64,000 nt of DNA from a virus. Shown piece by piece: positions 33,601 to 41,201 of the stretch; position 1 is the first letter of the stretch, and each line of letters starts with the position of its first letter. The stretch is from the IMG/VR virus record IMGVR_UViG_3300046780_000464, positions 1 to 64,000 of that record; one strand, written 5' to 3'. A program made the translations under genes and the position numbers. Below the pieces are notes generated by a model. That model searched no databases and was not told the origin of the DNA. It worked only from the letters and a program-made list of their open reading frames with translations.

Positions 33601-34068
33601 CTACGCTGCTATCCCTGTCGCCGCTGCCAGGCCAGTACCAAGGATAAAGTCAACAATACCAGCATGGAAGGTCCAAGTCATTTCGCCGCCTTCCTTGGCA
33701 TAGGTGACATCGGCAAACTTTGCCCAGGCACACATCTGGCAGACAATAACATCATTGCGCGCCATGTCTCTTATCGAGATTGTGTTGATGCCGAAGGCCT
33801 GACTAAAGGCGCAGTCCGCAGCATACATTGCCGATAGTAGGGCATTGGTTGGTGAAGTCTTGAGCAAGCGCACCGTTACCGTGGCGCTCTTGCCAGCGTG
33901 CAGCGAGTGCATGACAGAACCGTCGGCACCAATAGTCATGGTGGACTTGTCTTCCGTCATAACAACGCTGATACCACCCTCAGCATCACCAGCACCAGAC
34001 CCCAGGCTAAAAGAGCCATGAGGACCACTGATGGAACACATGTTGTCTTGAAAGCTGTAAGTTGCCAT
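33601..34068 (-). CDS. Tail tube protein, DUF3277-like
   Basis: 155 residues, beginning MATYSFQDNMCSISGPHGSF and carrying LLKTSPTNALLSAMYAAD and GGEMTWTFHAGIVDFILG. This is the DUF3277 family, the tube protein that partners DUF3383 sheaths. Polymerised rings form the DNA channel inside the contractile sheath. Confidence 0.87.
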   Translation of the reverse strand: MATYSFQDNMCSISGPHGSFSLGSGAGDAEGGISVVMTEDKSTMTIGADGSVMHSLHAGKSATVTVRLLKTSPTNALLSAMYAADCAFSQAFGINTISIRDMARNDVIVCQMCAWAKFADVTYAKEGGEMTWTFHAGIVDFILGTGLAAATGIAA

Positions 34069-34078
34069 AGATGTCTCC

Positions 34079-34241
34079 CTAAGAAAGAAAACAGCATACG
34101 TTATGGGCGGAGAATGCTAGTCCGGATTTCGCGGTCGAAAGAGGAGGGGCGACCACGCCATTATTAGAAACCGCTGTACCGATCCCAAAAGGGACCAAAA
34201 GCCCTGTGATGTCGGGCCGACTTGGCCTTGGCGGCTTAACC
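34079..34241 (-). other. Spacer between homing endonuclease and tube gene with a possible short frame
   Basis: A TTG-initiated frame from 34264 to 34079 (61 codons, containing PRPSRPDITGLLVPFGIGTA) is open on the minus strand, but it begins inside the endonuclease gene and lacks a clear ribosome-binding box. It could be part of the sequence brought in with, or left behind by, the homing endonuclease. I do not call it a gene. Confidence 0.3.
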
Positions 34242-34889
34242 TTACCGGTTGACTTTTCGTCCAAGATACCAACCATCAGGAATAGGGTCAGTATCAAGAA
34301 GCCTTTTACTCTTTAAACCGTTCGTGATCCAAGATCGATTTCGATTTCGATAAAGCCAAATCTTTCGATTCTCTTGTTTCTGTTCAATTCGTTTATCTAA
34401 TTCTTGTTGAGTAACTATTAAACTTCGGCCTCGATACCAACCATCAGGAATAGGGTTGTTCTTATTGACTCTTTTATCTTCAACACCATTTGTTATCCAA
34501 CCTAATTGTCCTTGAGCAATCTTACCTCGCTCAGTAGGTCCATATCTTTTACCTTTTCTTGCACTAGGCTTCCCGAGTTTGGCAAGGGACATTCGACGTC
34601 TAGTTTCTTCACCAAACCCACCAACATATCTACGTTTGTTTACAACCAACCCATTAAGCGCATCTATTAAACAAGTCTCAATCAAACGAGCCTCTTTATA
34701 TTCTAAATTATTCCTAACTATTATTGGAATGGTTTCGTATCCTAGATCACGAAGAGACCGAACAATCGTACCTGTTGCTGTATCCCTACCTGAAAGATGT
34801 GTACTGATCCGACCTAGTTGTATGGCACATCCAACGTAGAAAGGCTTTCCATTGTCAGATCGAATCAGTACATAGACGTAGTAATCCAT
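34242..34889 (-). CDS. Free-standing GIY-YIG homing endonuclease
   Basis: 215 residues. The nuclease module is YYVYVLIRSDNGKPFYVGCA (the GIY and YIG strands), GRISTHLSG with the catalytic Arg, and KEARLIETCLIDAL with the metal-binding Glu. Two copies of a WITNG...IPDGWY.GR motif near residues 130 and 190 are probable DNA-binding repeats of the NUMOD type. It interrupts the otherwise tight sheath-tube gene pair, with no overlap to either side, which is typical of an invading homing gene. The codon choice is more AT-rich than neighbouring structural genes. Confidence 0.88.
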   Translation of the reverse strand: MDYYVYVLIRSDNGKPFYVGCAIQLGRISTHLSGRDTATGTIVRSLRDLGYETIPIIVRNNLEYKEARLIETCLIDALNGLVVNKRRYVGGFGEETRRRMSLAKLGKPSARKGKRYGPTERGKIAQGQLGWITNGVEDKRVNKNNPIPDGWYRGRSLIVTQQELDKRIEQKQENRKIWLYRNRNRSWITNGLKSKRLLDTDPIPDGWYLGRKVNR

Positions 34890-34952
34890 CGCTCAGTACT
34901 CCTCGGTATCCCACAAGAGGATAGCAGAGTACTAATTAAAAGCAAGAATTAC

Positions 34953-36452
34953 TTAACGGTTAACATTTATGAGCACGTTCGAGAAGTGGACAGCACCAGC
35001 CAACTTTACCGCGACCTGGATCAGTGGTGCAACGCGCGCTTCTCTTGTTGCTTGGTCTTGTGTATCCACCGAGGCGGCAAAGGTGTACCAACCATTGGCA
35101 AGCAGGTCACCTTGCGCCAGCTGACCAAAGCCAGGTGCGTTCCATCTGCCTGGTGCAATCAGGCCATTAACGACACCCTGCGACAGTGAACCATCAGTAG
35201 TAGCAACCAGAACGTGAATGCCTGGATCAGTCTGTGGGATCTTTGGTGACTGATACAGAACATTGTACACGTCAGTCTGAATCCGGTTCGCCAACCAATC
35301 CAGACCGTGCATCTCATCAAAGTAAGCGCGACCACTCATCACACCTTCTTCGATGATACTCGTACCGTTATTGTATTGAGCATAGACGTTGATGCGCTTG
35401 CTGGCGAGGGTAGTCGCTTCGGTCGCGGTAAGCAGCTCAGGTACAACACCAGGTTCTACCTTGAACTTCATTGTGATCGTGGTATTTGACCCCTCGAAGT
35501 TGGTGGTCAGTGCACGACCAAAGAATGAAGCCATAGCGTAAGGGTTGGTAGCAGAATACTGAACTGCTGTCCGCATGTAGTCAGCCAGTAGTGACTGGCT
35601 GCCGATGTCACTGGTAATAACCGGATCGAGACAAGTCGGCTCGTTTGTGGTGATGCCGTAGAGGTGTTTATCCGCTGCGGCTTCAATGTACCCAGAGATA
35701 GCGTGATGGTCTTGATCAATCAACGGCGTAGTGGTGGCAAAGATCAGAGCGTACCACCCACGACCATCCACCCTTATCACGGCGTCTACTGGTGTCTCCA
35801 AGGCCACACCGGATGAACTACGCATTCCAGTACTTGCGGTGCACAGCATCATGGCCGAGATGTCTGTCGCCAGGGGCACCCCCGGCGGTGCGGTCAAAAA
35901 GCTAACATTAGAGGTTGGGCCTGTGGTGTGACTGTCAATGATGAACTCTTGACCAGTCCAAGTACAAGTTGCCATAATCGGTGTTGGCATTGCCGCAGCA
36001 AAGCCGGCATTGATCTTTGTTGCAACCCCATTGAGGTTGGATACCTGCGAGAAGTCCATATTGACAATAGCCACAAGCGGCCCACCATCAACTGAGATCT
36101 GGAATCCAGCATTATTGATTGCACGCCAAATCAGAGGATCCTGATCCTCGGTAGGCATAGGCCCACCTGTCAAACGACCGGAAGTTGGTGTCTTTGCCCA
36201 CCGACCAATAAACAGCGTGGTAGGCTGCGGGATCTGGCTAAAGAACAGCTCCGCAGCTAGAAACTCCGGTGCCGTGCTAGTAAAGTCACCAGCGACCTCT
36301 TCAATAGTGTTGTACTCCCGAATTGCTTCACCCGTATCAATAATGGGGCTATCTCCCATAATCAATAGGGTATCGAACCGAGACAGAGGCGCGGCGATCG
36401 GCGCAAAGCTGACCTCCACGTCGACTACGCGCGATACGCTCAAGCCTTGCAT
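34953..36452 (-). CDS. Tail sheath protein, DUF3383-like
   Basis: 499 residues, beginning MQGLSVSRVVDVEVSFAPIA, then PLSRFDTLLIMGDSPII and FLAAELFFSQIPQPTTLFIG. The C-terminal part contains MSGRAYFDEMHGLDWLANRI and ANGWYTFAASVDTQ. These match the DUF3383 sheath family of myoviruses. Contraction of its polymer drives the tube through the cell envelope. Placement directly upstream of the tube gene, apart from the inserted endonuclease, supports the call. Confidence 0.87.
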   Translation of the reverse strand: MQGLSVSRVVDVEVSFAPIAAPLSRFDTLLIMGDSPIIDTGEAIREYNTIEEVAGDFTSTAPEFLAAELFFSQIPQPTTLFIGRWAKTPTSGRLTGGPMPTEDQDPLIWRAINNAGFQISVDGGPLVAIVNMDFSQVSNLNGVATKINAGFAAAMPTPIMATCTWTGQEFIIDSHTTGPTSNVSFLTAPPGVPLATDISAMMLCTASTGMRSSSGVALETPVDAVIRVDGRGWYALIFATTTPLIDQDHHAISGYIEAAADKHLYGITTNEPTCLDPVITSDIGSQSLLADYMRTAVQYSATNPYAMASFFGRALTTNFEGSNTTITMKFKVEPGVVPELLTATEATTLASKRINVYAQYNNGTSIIEEGVMSGRAYFDEMHGLDWLANRIQTDVYNVLYQSPKIPQTDPGIHVLVATTDGSLSQGVVNGLIAPGRWNAPGFGQLAQGDLLANGWYTFAASVDTQDQATREARVAPLIQVAVKLAGAVHFSNVLINVNR

Positions 36453-36457
36453 GATAG

Positions 36458-36670
36458 TTACTCCTCTGGAGGATCTTTGGTGATGAACCCAGTTAACTGG
36501 GCCTCAAGTATAGTCACCCGTTCCTGTAAAATAGCAATCTGTTGAACCTGTAGGTTAACTTGTTCCTGCAAATCAGTAATCTCTTCCTGAGCAACAGTAA
36601 AGTTGTTGCGAACATCCCTAGTAAAGGCATTGCCCTCTTCTGGTACGGTAGGATCTATTTCTGAGGTCAT
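36458..36670 (-). CDS. Small coiled-coil protein, 70 aa
   Basis: Residues about 25-55 form a clear heptad coiled coil (EEITDLQEQVNLQVQQIAIL, then QERVTILEAQL). The N-terminal 20 residues are acidic. It overlaps the neck protein's stop by an ATGA-type junction and lies between neck and sheath. A role in tail-end joining or fibre-like head decoration is possible. No family is recognised. Confidence 0.6.
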   Translation of the reverse strand: MTSEIDPTVPEEGNAFTRDVRNNFTVAQEEITDLQEQVNLQVQQIAILQERVTILEAQLTGFITKDPPEE

Positions 36671-37362
36671 TCAACCACATCCCACTTTGTTCTACCATCA
36701 TCCCAGTAGGTAAAACTACCGCGCGCATAATGATCCCATAGGGTCTCAGACCCAACTTCAACATCCCTATGGATGTGCCTTTTGCTATAGGGTGGTTCTG
36801 CTTCAATGCTAACCTGCGCACCGATAATAGTCGCAACGTTATAGTTGTACCTGATCTCTCGCCTTAGTATAATGTTAGTGTCTATTCGATTGACCCATTG
36901 GTTCATATACAGCTCCGGGGCGCGATTTAGACTCGTAACTTCAACAAGACCACAACCATTAGCCCGCAGCACAGCCCTATTCTGCCAGATATACAAACCA
37001 CGACGCATAAAGCTGGCATATTGTCCAGCATTAGGCCCGTAAAAGGAGCACATTACTGTATCTACTTCATGCTCCTGAAGCATTACTTGGCCTAGACCAT
37101 TGTTCCCGTGAGGGTCATTACCCATCCAAGGTTCAAAGTCTAAGAATACTTCCGAGATACCGAACGCCACCCAATTTGTGTCAAAAGTTGGCATATTCGG
37201 TGGCTCAGGTTGCCAGCGAGGCCTGACCAGATCAGGTGGCAGACCAGTAACGCCCGCGACGAGGTCATGCAAGAAATTCTCCCATGCATCATCAACGGGC
37301 TCTTGAGGCGTCGGCGCCGGGCCAAGATACCCTGCCTGCCTACTGTCTGGGACAAAAGGCAT
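36667..37362 (-). CDS. Neck/tail terminator protein
   Basis: 231 residues with WVAFGISEVFLDFEPWMGND, then VDTVMCSFYGPNAGQYASFM and RRGLYIWQNRAVLRANGCGL, and a late HIHRDVEVGSETLWDHY. This is the pattern of phage neck terminator proteins (LIC_12616-like). It is expected to cap the tail tube and sheath where the tail meets the head. Order and length fit. Confidence 0.72.
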   Translation of the reverse strand: MPFVPDSRQAGYLGPAPTPQEPVDDAWENFLHDLVAGVTGLPPDLVRPRWQPEPPNMPTFDTNWVAFGISEVFLDFEPWMGNDPHGNNGLGQVMLQEHEVDTVMCSFYGPNAGQYASFMRRGLYIWQNRAVLRANGCGLVEVTSLNRAPELYMNQWVNRIDTNIILRREIRYNYNVATIIGAQVSIEAEPPYSKRHIHRDVEVGSETLWDHYARGSFTYWDDGRTKWDVVE

Positions 37363-37746
37363 TTAGTGGATCCTGAGCCCACCTGAACCCCTAATGGGAG
37401 TAGTCTGACGAACAACAGCAGGCTTGGCTTGTTCTTTGAGAATTGCCTGTGGCTTATCATTGGCAAGCACATTGTACAATTGCTTGGCAGCCCCTGAGTG
37501 AGACTCGACTAGTTTTGCCAATTCCTCAGAGGAAGGCCCGTTGTGCTGTACAGGTGCAGCAACAGGTGTTGAACCCCGACGACGCCCACCACTAGTCTCC
37601 TGTGGAGGCGGAGGTGGTGCATCAGGATTGGGTACACCCTGCCCATTGCCATTAGTTGACTTCTTTTGTTGCGCAGCGTAATGTTCCGCTACCGCAGCGT
37701 GGTAGTCTGCATTGCGCTGTATCCGCGTACGAACGATACTGTGCAT
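37363..37746 (-). CDS. Hypothetical low-complexity protein, 127 aa
   Basis: N-terminal helix (NADYHAAVAEHYAAQQKKST), a Pro-rich middle (NPDAPPPPPQETSGG), a basic patch GGRRRGSTP and a C-terminal helix SSEELAKLVESHSGAAKQLY. It is not a known virion family to me. Immediately adjacent to the neck terminator, it is likely a minor head-tail joining or internal protein. Confidence 0.5.
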   Translation of the reverse strand: MHSIVRTRIQRNADYHAAVAEHYAAQQKKSTNGNGQGVPNPDAPPPPPQETSGGRRRGSTPVAAPVQHNGPSSEELAKLVESHSGAAKQLYNVLANDKPQAILKEQAKPAVVRQTTPIRGSGGLRIH

Positions 37747-37925
37747 GATTGTACTCCCTTGGAAAAGCTGTGCCAGTCCGTGGACTCTTGACTACTGGCT
37801 TGTCGCATTTCTGTCACGTTCCACTTGAAGCAAGTCCTTCCACCCAACTGTTGGACTTGCATTGCCCCATCACCACTGATCTCCGGCGGTACCACCTCGG
37901 GGGTGAGTTGAGAGGCCTGAACTGT
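37747..37925. other. Gap in the neck region with an open but unconvincing frame
   Basis: 179 bases between the connector gene and the 127-aa gene. On the minus strand a GTG-initiated frame (37895 to 37689, starting VPPEISGDGAMQVQ) is open but overlaps the next gene by 58 bases and has no strong Shine-Dalgarno box. It may be a real small gene or a decayed one. Confidence 0.3.
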
Positions 37926-38342
37926 TTAGGCACTGCCTATAGGATCTGGTATGGGAGGAGCAGGGATAGAGTCGTAAGACACAGCGGTTGCTTGAATCCA
38001 ACCTCGCCCATAACCTGAATAGTCATCAAGTATACGCACAATAAACGTGGTATTGTGCCAGACAATCTGATCAGGTAAAGTTTGACTACCTGTAACATGA
38101 TTAATAGATGAACTTTGTAGCCTGTATGGTGTATAGATCGTGATTGCTCTATTCATCATATCGGCTTCAGGCAATCTGTTTAGATCATTTGGTGATGCAG
38201 GTACCACTACTGCTAATTGCTGGCTAGTTACTAACTTCATTACCGTGCGACCTTGCCCGCTCACAGTCTCTTGACGCCTGACAACAGTGATGTAATCCCA
38301 GAAGGTAGGGTCGAATGCTTCATCTACATTGTGTATTGGCAT
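37926..38342 (-). CDS. Head-tail connector-like protein, 138 aa
   Basis: It begins MPIHNVDEAFDPTFWDYITV and VRRQETVSGQGRTVMKL, then a beta-rich domain with ITIYTPYRLQSSS, IVWHNTTFIVRILDDYSGYG and GWIQATAVSYDS. The pattern is that of small head-closure or stopper proteins found between the HK97-gp10-like protein and the neck. The tail is Pro-rich. Position supports the call more than sequence. Confidence 0.6.
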   Translation of the reverse strand: MPIHNVDEAFDPTFWDYITVVRRQETVSGQGRTVMKLVTSQQLAVVVPASPNDLNRLPEADMMNRAITIYTPYRLQSSSINHVTGSQTLPDQIVWHNTTFIVRILDDYSGYGRGWIQATAVSYDSIPAPPIPDPIGSA

Positions 38343-38392
38343 GCCTTTGCCTTTTAGATCCTATTTACAGGCAAAATGGGGACTTGGCCACT

Positions 38393-38427
38393 TGTGCATG
38401 CGCGCGTATATATGCGCGCGTGTACGT
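38393..38427. repeat. Alternating purine-pyrimidine tract (Z-DNA-prone), 35 bp
   Basis: From 38393 to 38427 purines and pyrimidines alternate without a break, including GCGCGCG, TATATAT and GCGCGCG segments. The CG arms are also self-complementary. It lies in the 91-base space between two minus-strand genes and could form Z-DNA or a cruciform, a roadblock or terminator. Confidence 0.85.
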
Positions 38428-38433
38428 TGTTGT

Positions 38434-39003
38434 TTAAGGTGGTGCGGGACGCTTCTTTACCACGTAAGTAATGCTGTTTATTAGCTGTGCAGTATCTATC
38501 AATGGGGTGACACCACCTGATGTTACTTCTGTATGGCCTGGTCTATAATTGGCATGCCATTGCCTATAGGCCTGATTGAATGCGGCATCCCCTTTATGCC
38601 TAGCCCTTGCTGCAACGGTGCCTGGCTTTAGTGGTGGTGGAATGCCAGCGACTATTGTCTTCTTGACTGCCGTGACAGCCGTTTGTCCTGCGGCATTCAA
38701 TGCTCTATCAAGTACACCTTCATCACCACGAAAGGCAGCCTGCCCAGCCTGCACCATATACTTGGTCCACTCACGCTCAGATGACCTGACACCAGGGACT
38801 AGGAATGGACGCGCTGGGATGTTGTTTGCTGGGCTACCTACCTCGTGGATATAACCTAATGTTGCGTTGCTTGGTGCACTGTCACTACGGTGGTCATTGG
38901 CAGCAGGAATGCCTACCATGACATGTGTACCAGCAAGGCGTTCCAGTGCCTTGGTTATCTTGTCGTAATTGTCTGTGTCATCAGGCATTGGTCCACCGCT
39001 CAA
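38434..39003 (-). CDS. HK97-gp10-like neck/tail-completion protein, 189 aa
   Basis: It reads ITKALERLAGTHVMVGIPAA, then ATLGYIHEVGSPANNIPARP, then FLVPGVRS and AVTAVKKTIVAGIPPPLKPG. This is the HK97 gp10/minor-tail pattern (VGi.....a.ia..nE.G....iPaRpFl.p). The C-terminal PLIDTAQLINSITYVV is the expected last strand. It probably forms a neck ring. A start at residue 6 (MPDDTD) is also possible. It overlaps the following small gene's end by 23 bases. Confidence 0.78.
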   Translation of the reverse strand: MSGGPMPDDTDNYDKITKALERLAGTHVMVGIPAANDHRSDSAPSNATLGYIHEVGSPANNIPARPFLVPGVRSSEREWTKYMVQAGQAAFRGDEGVLDRALNAAGQTAVTAVKKTIVAGIPPPLKPGTVAARARHKGDAAFNQAYRQWHANYRPGHTEVTSGGVTPLIDTAQLINSITYVVKKRPAPP

Positions 39004-39181
39004 TACGCTCCCTGAGGATAGCTAAGTATGACCGCATAGCTGACTCTTGTGAATACAAAAGGGCAAAGTCTATATGATTTAAGGCAAACGCCTCTTTACT
39101 CTTGATGAATTTTGCTAAACGCTGTAGTTTATCATTCAATTCCTGACGCTCTTCCATGACTCTAACTTGCCATTCTTCCAC
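38981..39181 (-). CDS. crAss001_48-like small protein, 66 aa
   Basis: A GTG start at 39181 is preceded by a strong GGGAGGAG box; the open frame upstream to 39229 is unlikely to be used. The product reads VEEWQVRVMEERQELNDKLQ, then LAKFIKS, then LLYSQESAMRSYLAILRERI. This resembles the crAss001_48-related family, small helical phage proteins of unknown function that usually lie outside structural modules. Here it sits inside the neck genes. Confidence 0.6.
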   Translation of the reverse strand: MEEWQVRVMEERQELNDKLQRLAKFIKSKEAFALNHIDFALLYSQESAMRSYLAILRERIERWTNA

Positions 39182-39253
39182 AATAATACTCCTCCCATGC
39201 AAGCATACCCGCGCGGCTATCATGCCCACTAAAAAGACTCCTTTTCGATTATT

Positions 39254-39298
39254 TTTCGAAGCGCGCGTACGCGGGATGGATGCGCGCGCGCTTCGAAA
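39254..39298. terminator. GC-rich palindrome in a neck-region spacer
   Basis: TTTCGAAGCGCGCG (39254-39267) pairs perfectly with 39285-39298, leaving a 17-base loop. It lies 2 bases beyond the stop codon of the 66-aa gene at 39301-39501. It is a stable hairpin with terminator or mRNA-end character but no T-run. Confidence 0.6.
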
Positions 39299-39300
39299 CT

Positions 39301-39501
39301 TTAACCTTTAACCCCATAAAAGTGACTCAATCCTTCCCAGAACGCGCGGGACGCTTCATCTAACGTTATGCCTTCTGGAATGACTACTTCCCCTGTCTTT
39401 AGATTGACTCTTACACCACAGGGGTTAAAGGTTAACCAACTATGTTCCAAGTCATTAAACTTGAGTACACTACCAGGTTGACTTGTGTAATAGTCTGTCA
39501 C
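39301..39501 (-). CDS. Hypothetical protein, 66 aa
   Basis: A GTG start at 39501 overlaps the stop of the head morphogenesis gene (GTGA). The product has SVLKFNDLEHSWLTFNPCGV, then RVNLKTGEVVIPEGITLDEA and SRAFWEGLSHFYG. That suggests a small beta-hairpin plus helix, like many phage regulators of unknown type. Family unknown. Confidence 0.6.
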   Translation of the reverse strand: MTDYYTSQPGSVLKFNDLEHSWLTFNPCGVRVNLKTGEVVIPEGITLDEASRAFWEGLSHFYGVKG

Positions 39502-40307
39502 ACTATCACCTCAGGAAGAATAGGCTCAGCGAAGCAACGGCAATTAGGAAAGTTACCAGGGTGATGGCGCTCACCACCGGCCTCAGCCACGGGTGGGTCA
39601 TCCCATGATTGTATTGTCCCTTCCAAAGCCCTGTGTTCCCGCCTAACAGCCGCATCTCTTACTGTCCTCCAGATATACTGTTCTGCACCTATGTGTTGTG
39701 CGCGTGCCTGAACAATAGCCGATTGACACTTAGCCGTTTCAGTCCGCGCGATGAGGGTGGCTCTCGATACTGTAACATTACCAGAATCCCGCACCAACTG
39801 AACAAGGTCGTCATATCTGCGTCCACCTACAACAAAGTCTTGTGTGTATTCCTGAACTCTTCTACCTGCATCAATAGGCAAAGATGTGATTAGAGTAACT
39901 TGATCATCTAACATTTGCTTGATTACCCCACCAATAGGGGCATTCTCAATCATGTTTCTTAGCTCAACACCAATTTCCCTACTAAGCCTAAACCAGGCTC
40001 CTGCATCTCTACGTGAGACTTCAGCTATCATGCGGGCTGCAGTTACTCTAGCCCAGGGGTTAATCATTGCTGAATATCTACTAAGCAGCTCTATTAGCTG
40101 AGGTAAATGGTCTGTATCACCTGGGGTGAAACCATTAATGATCATGCCAATATTACGAGCAACTGCTCTTAGTTGTTGTGCATAATACCTTTCAGCCCGC
40201 CTTACCTTCTCAAAATGTTGCCGTTCACGTTGTAGTTGCCTACGCTGGGTAGCGGTAGGACGCCAGCGTGAACGGGCAAGTTCAGGAGGGAGACCAACTG
40301 TTCGCAT
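39498..40307 (-). CDS. Head morphogenesis protein, SPP1 gp7/Mu gpF-like
   Basis: 269 residues. The C-terminal minor-head domain shows LIARTETAKCQSAIVQARAQ, then AEQYIWRTVRDAAVRREHR and LEGTIQSW. It ends with HHPGNFPNCRCFAEPIL, the typical His/Cys end of the gp7/gpF family. The N-terminal half is helical and basic. Such proteins sit near the portal and are injected or structural. The gene starts one base from the lysozyme gene (40307/40308) and is separated by many genes from the portal, an unusual order. Confidence 0.82.
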   Translation of the reverse strand: MRTVGLPPELARSRWRPTATQRRQLQRERQHFEKVRRAERYYAQQLRAVARNIGMIINGFTPGDTDHLPQLIELLSRYSAMINPWARVTAARMIAEVSRRDAGAWFRLSREIGVELRNMIENAPIGGVIKQMLDDQVTLITSLPIDAGRRVQEYTQDFVVGGRRYDDLVQLVRDSGNVTVSRATLIARTETAKCQSAIVQARAQHIGAEQYIWRTVRDAAVRREHRALEGTIQSWDDPPVAEAGGERHHPGNFPNCRCFAEPILPEVIV

Positions 40308-40754
40308 CTATACACGAGCAACATGTTGCAAATCAAGAAACTGTTCAGCTTCTGCACGTCTTCTACCAATGATCTCAGGTGGTTTATTCCACATTAGAAT
40401 GGCATCCGCTGCCGCTTCAATGAGACCATCGTTAATGTGCCGCAAGAACGTGGAACCACCAAATCCACCTAAGCCAATGTTATAGGCAATCGACACTAAA
40501 GCATCAAACTGATGCTGATTAACCTCACGCTTTAGTCTTGCGGAAACACCATTCTCAAACTTGGCAATATCTCTTTCAAAGATCTCTTCTACCTCTTCCC
40601 TGGTAATAGTCAAACCAGGAGTGACTGTTGGAGGGCCAGCCACACTGGTATGACCCACCCCAATAGTCCAGATGCCTTTGCTGTCTTGATAAGCGGTTAG
40701 CTTAACGCCTTCCCGCTCCATCAAGAGGCGACGACCATTGTCTGACATCTGCAT
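40308..40754 (-). CDS. Endolysin, T4-type lysozyme (glycoside hydrolase 24)
   Basis: 148 residues with the GH24 triad Glu15, Asp24 and Thr30, spaced E-8-D-5-T in EREGVKLTAYQDSKGIWTIG and followed by VGHT. The later FDALVSIAYNIGLGGFGGST and AEAEQFL segments are also typical. It hydrolyses the beta-1,4 bond between MurNAc and GlcNAc. There is no signal peptide or SAR anchor, so release would need a holin. Candidate holins are encoded just upstream at 40882-41201. Confidence 0.92.
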   Translation of the reverse strand: MQMSDNGRRLLMEREGVKLTAYQDSKGIWTIGVGHTSVAGPPTVTPGLTITREEVEEIFERDIAKFENGVSARLKREVNQHQFDALVSIAYNIGLGGFGGSTFLRHINDGLIEAAADAILMWNKPPEIIGRRRAEAEQFLDLQHVARV

Positions 40755-40828
40755 GATGAATGCCTATTTACAGGGTGTACATCGAGGTGAAGTATCCTAG
40801 CTATGCTGCGGTACTCGACGCTCCGGTA

Positions 40829-40849
40829 ATACCGCTAGAATCGCCTGGA
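40829..40849. repeat. 21-bp sequence shared with 11270-11290 (copy 2)
   Basis: The same ATACCGCTAGAATCGCCTGGA as at 11270, followed by GGAACTTAGC at 40877-40886. It is 75 bases upstream of the lysozyme start on the minus strand and preceded by an inverted GCGGTA/TACCGC pair (40808-40835). A control site is likely. Confidence 0.8.
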
Positions 40850-40881
40850 AAACGATGTATGAGTGAGTATTAGTAGGGAAC

Positions 40882-41073
40882 TTAGCGACTAGGCGGTGGG
40901 AGCACCGTCATCAAGCAAATCAATGACAATAAAGTGAGGGGAATAGGCCTGACACTAACCCAATAGAAAGTAACTATGGGATGTGTTAACAGCATCCCAA
41001 GAAAACTAAACCACAGCACCAGCACCACACCACGTAGCCAGAGTACTATAAACAACACAACAACCAACCCCAT
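40882..41073 (-). CDS. Small hydrophobic protein, holin candidate (63 aa)
   Basis: It starts at ATG 41073 (MGLVVVLFIVLWLRGVVLVL), with two to three hydrophobic spans (also FSFLGMLLTHPIVTFYW and LTLLSLICLMTVL) and a short tail. It overlaps the preceding gene by 28 bases and lies upstream of the endolysin, the usual holin place. No pI- or family-based confirmation is possible; it could also be a spanin or unrelated membrane peptide. Confidence 0.5.
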   Translation of the reverse strand: MGLVVVLFIVLWLRGVVLVLWFSFLGMLLTHPIVTFYWVSVRPIPLTLLSLICLMTVLPPPSR

Positions 41074-41201
41074 GACAAGATAATCATCAACTCTAGTATA
41101 CGAATTGGAATATCGGCTTTGTAGCAAGCCAACAATACAAACACCAGCACTATCTGAGAGACAAAGATCAACCCCAACGCATCATTTAGTACCAGGCTCA
41201 T
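41046..41201 (-). CDS. Small hydrophobic protein, holin/antiholin candidate (51 aa)
   Basis: Found by hand translation. The ATG at 41201 overlaps the stop of the 106-aa gene (ATGA) and the product has two hydrophobic spans (LGLIFVSQIVLVFVLLACY and LELMIILSWGWLLCCL) separated by ADIPIR. It overlaps the next hydrophobic gene by 28 bases. The pair resembles overlapping holin/antiholin-like genes near a lysozyme. Confidence 0.55.
   Translation of the reverse strand: MSLVLNDALGLIFVSQIVLVFVLLACYKADIPIRILELMIILSWGWLLCCL

Noticed and set aside
34079-34264. 61-codon TTG frame after the homing endonuclease
   Set aside because: No RBS, starts inside the endonuclease gene; could be gene remnant but evidence is too weak.
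37689-37895. 68-codon GTG frame in the neck region
   Set aside because: Overlaps the 127-aa gene by 58 bases and lacks a clear RBS; noted only as part of the gap.
39498-40307. Possibility that the gpF-like protein is an ADP-ribosyltransferase fusion
   Set aside because: No ART motifs (R-STS-ExE) are visible; it ends with the normal NCRC region.
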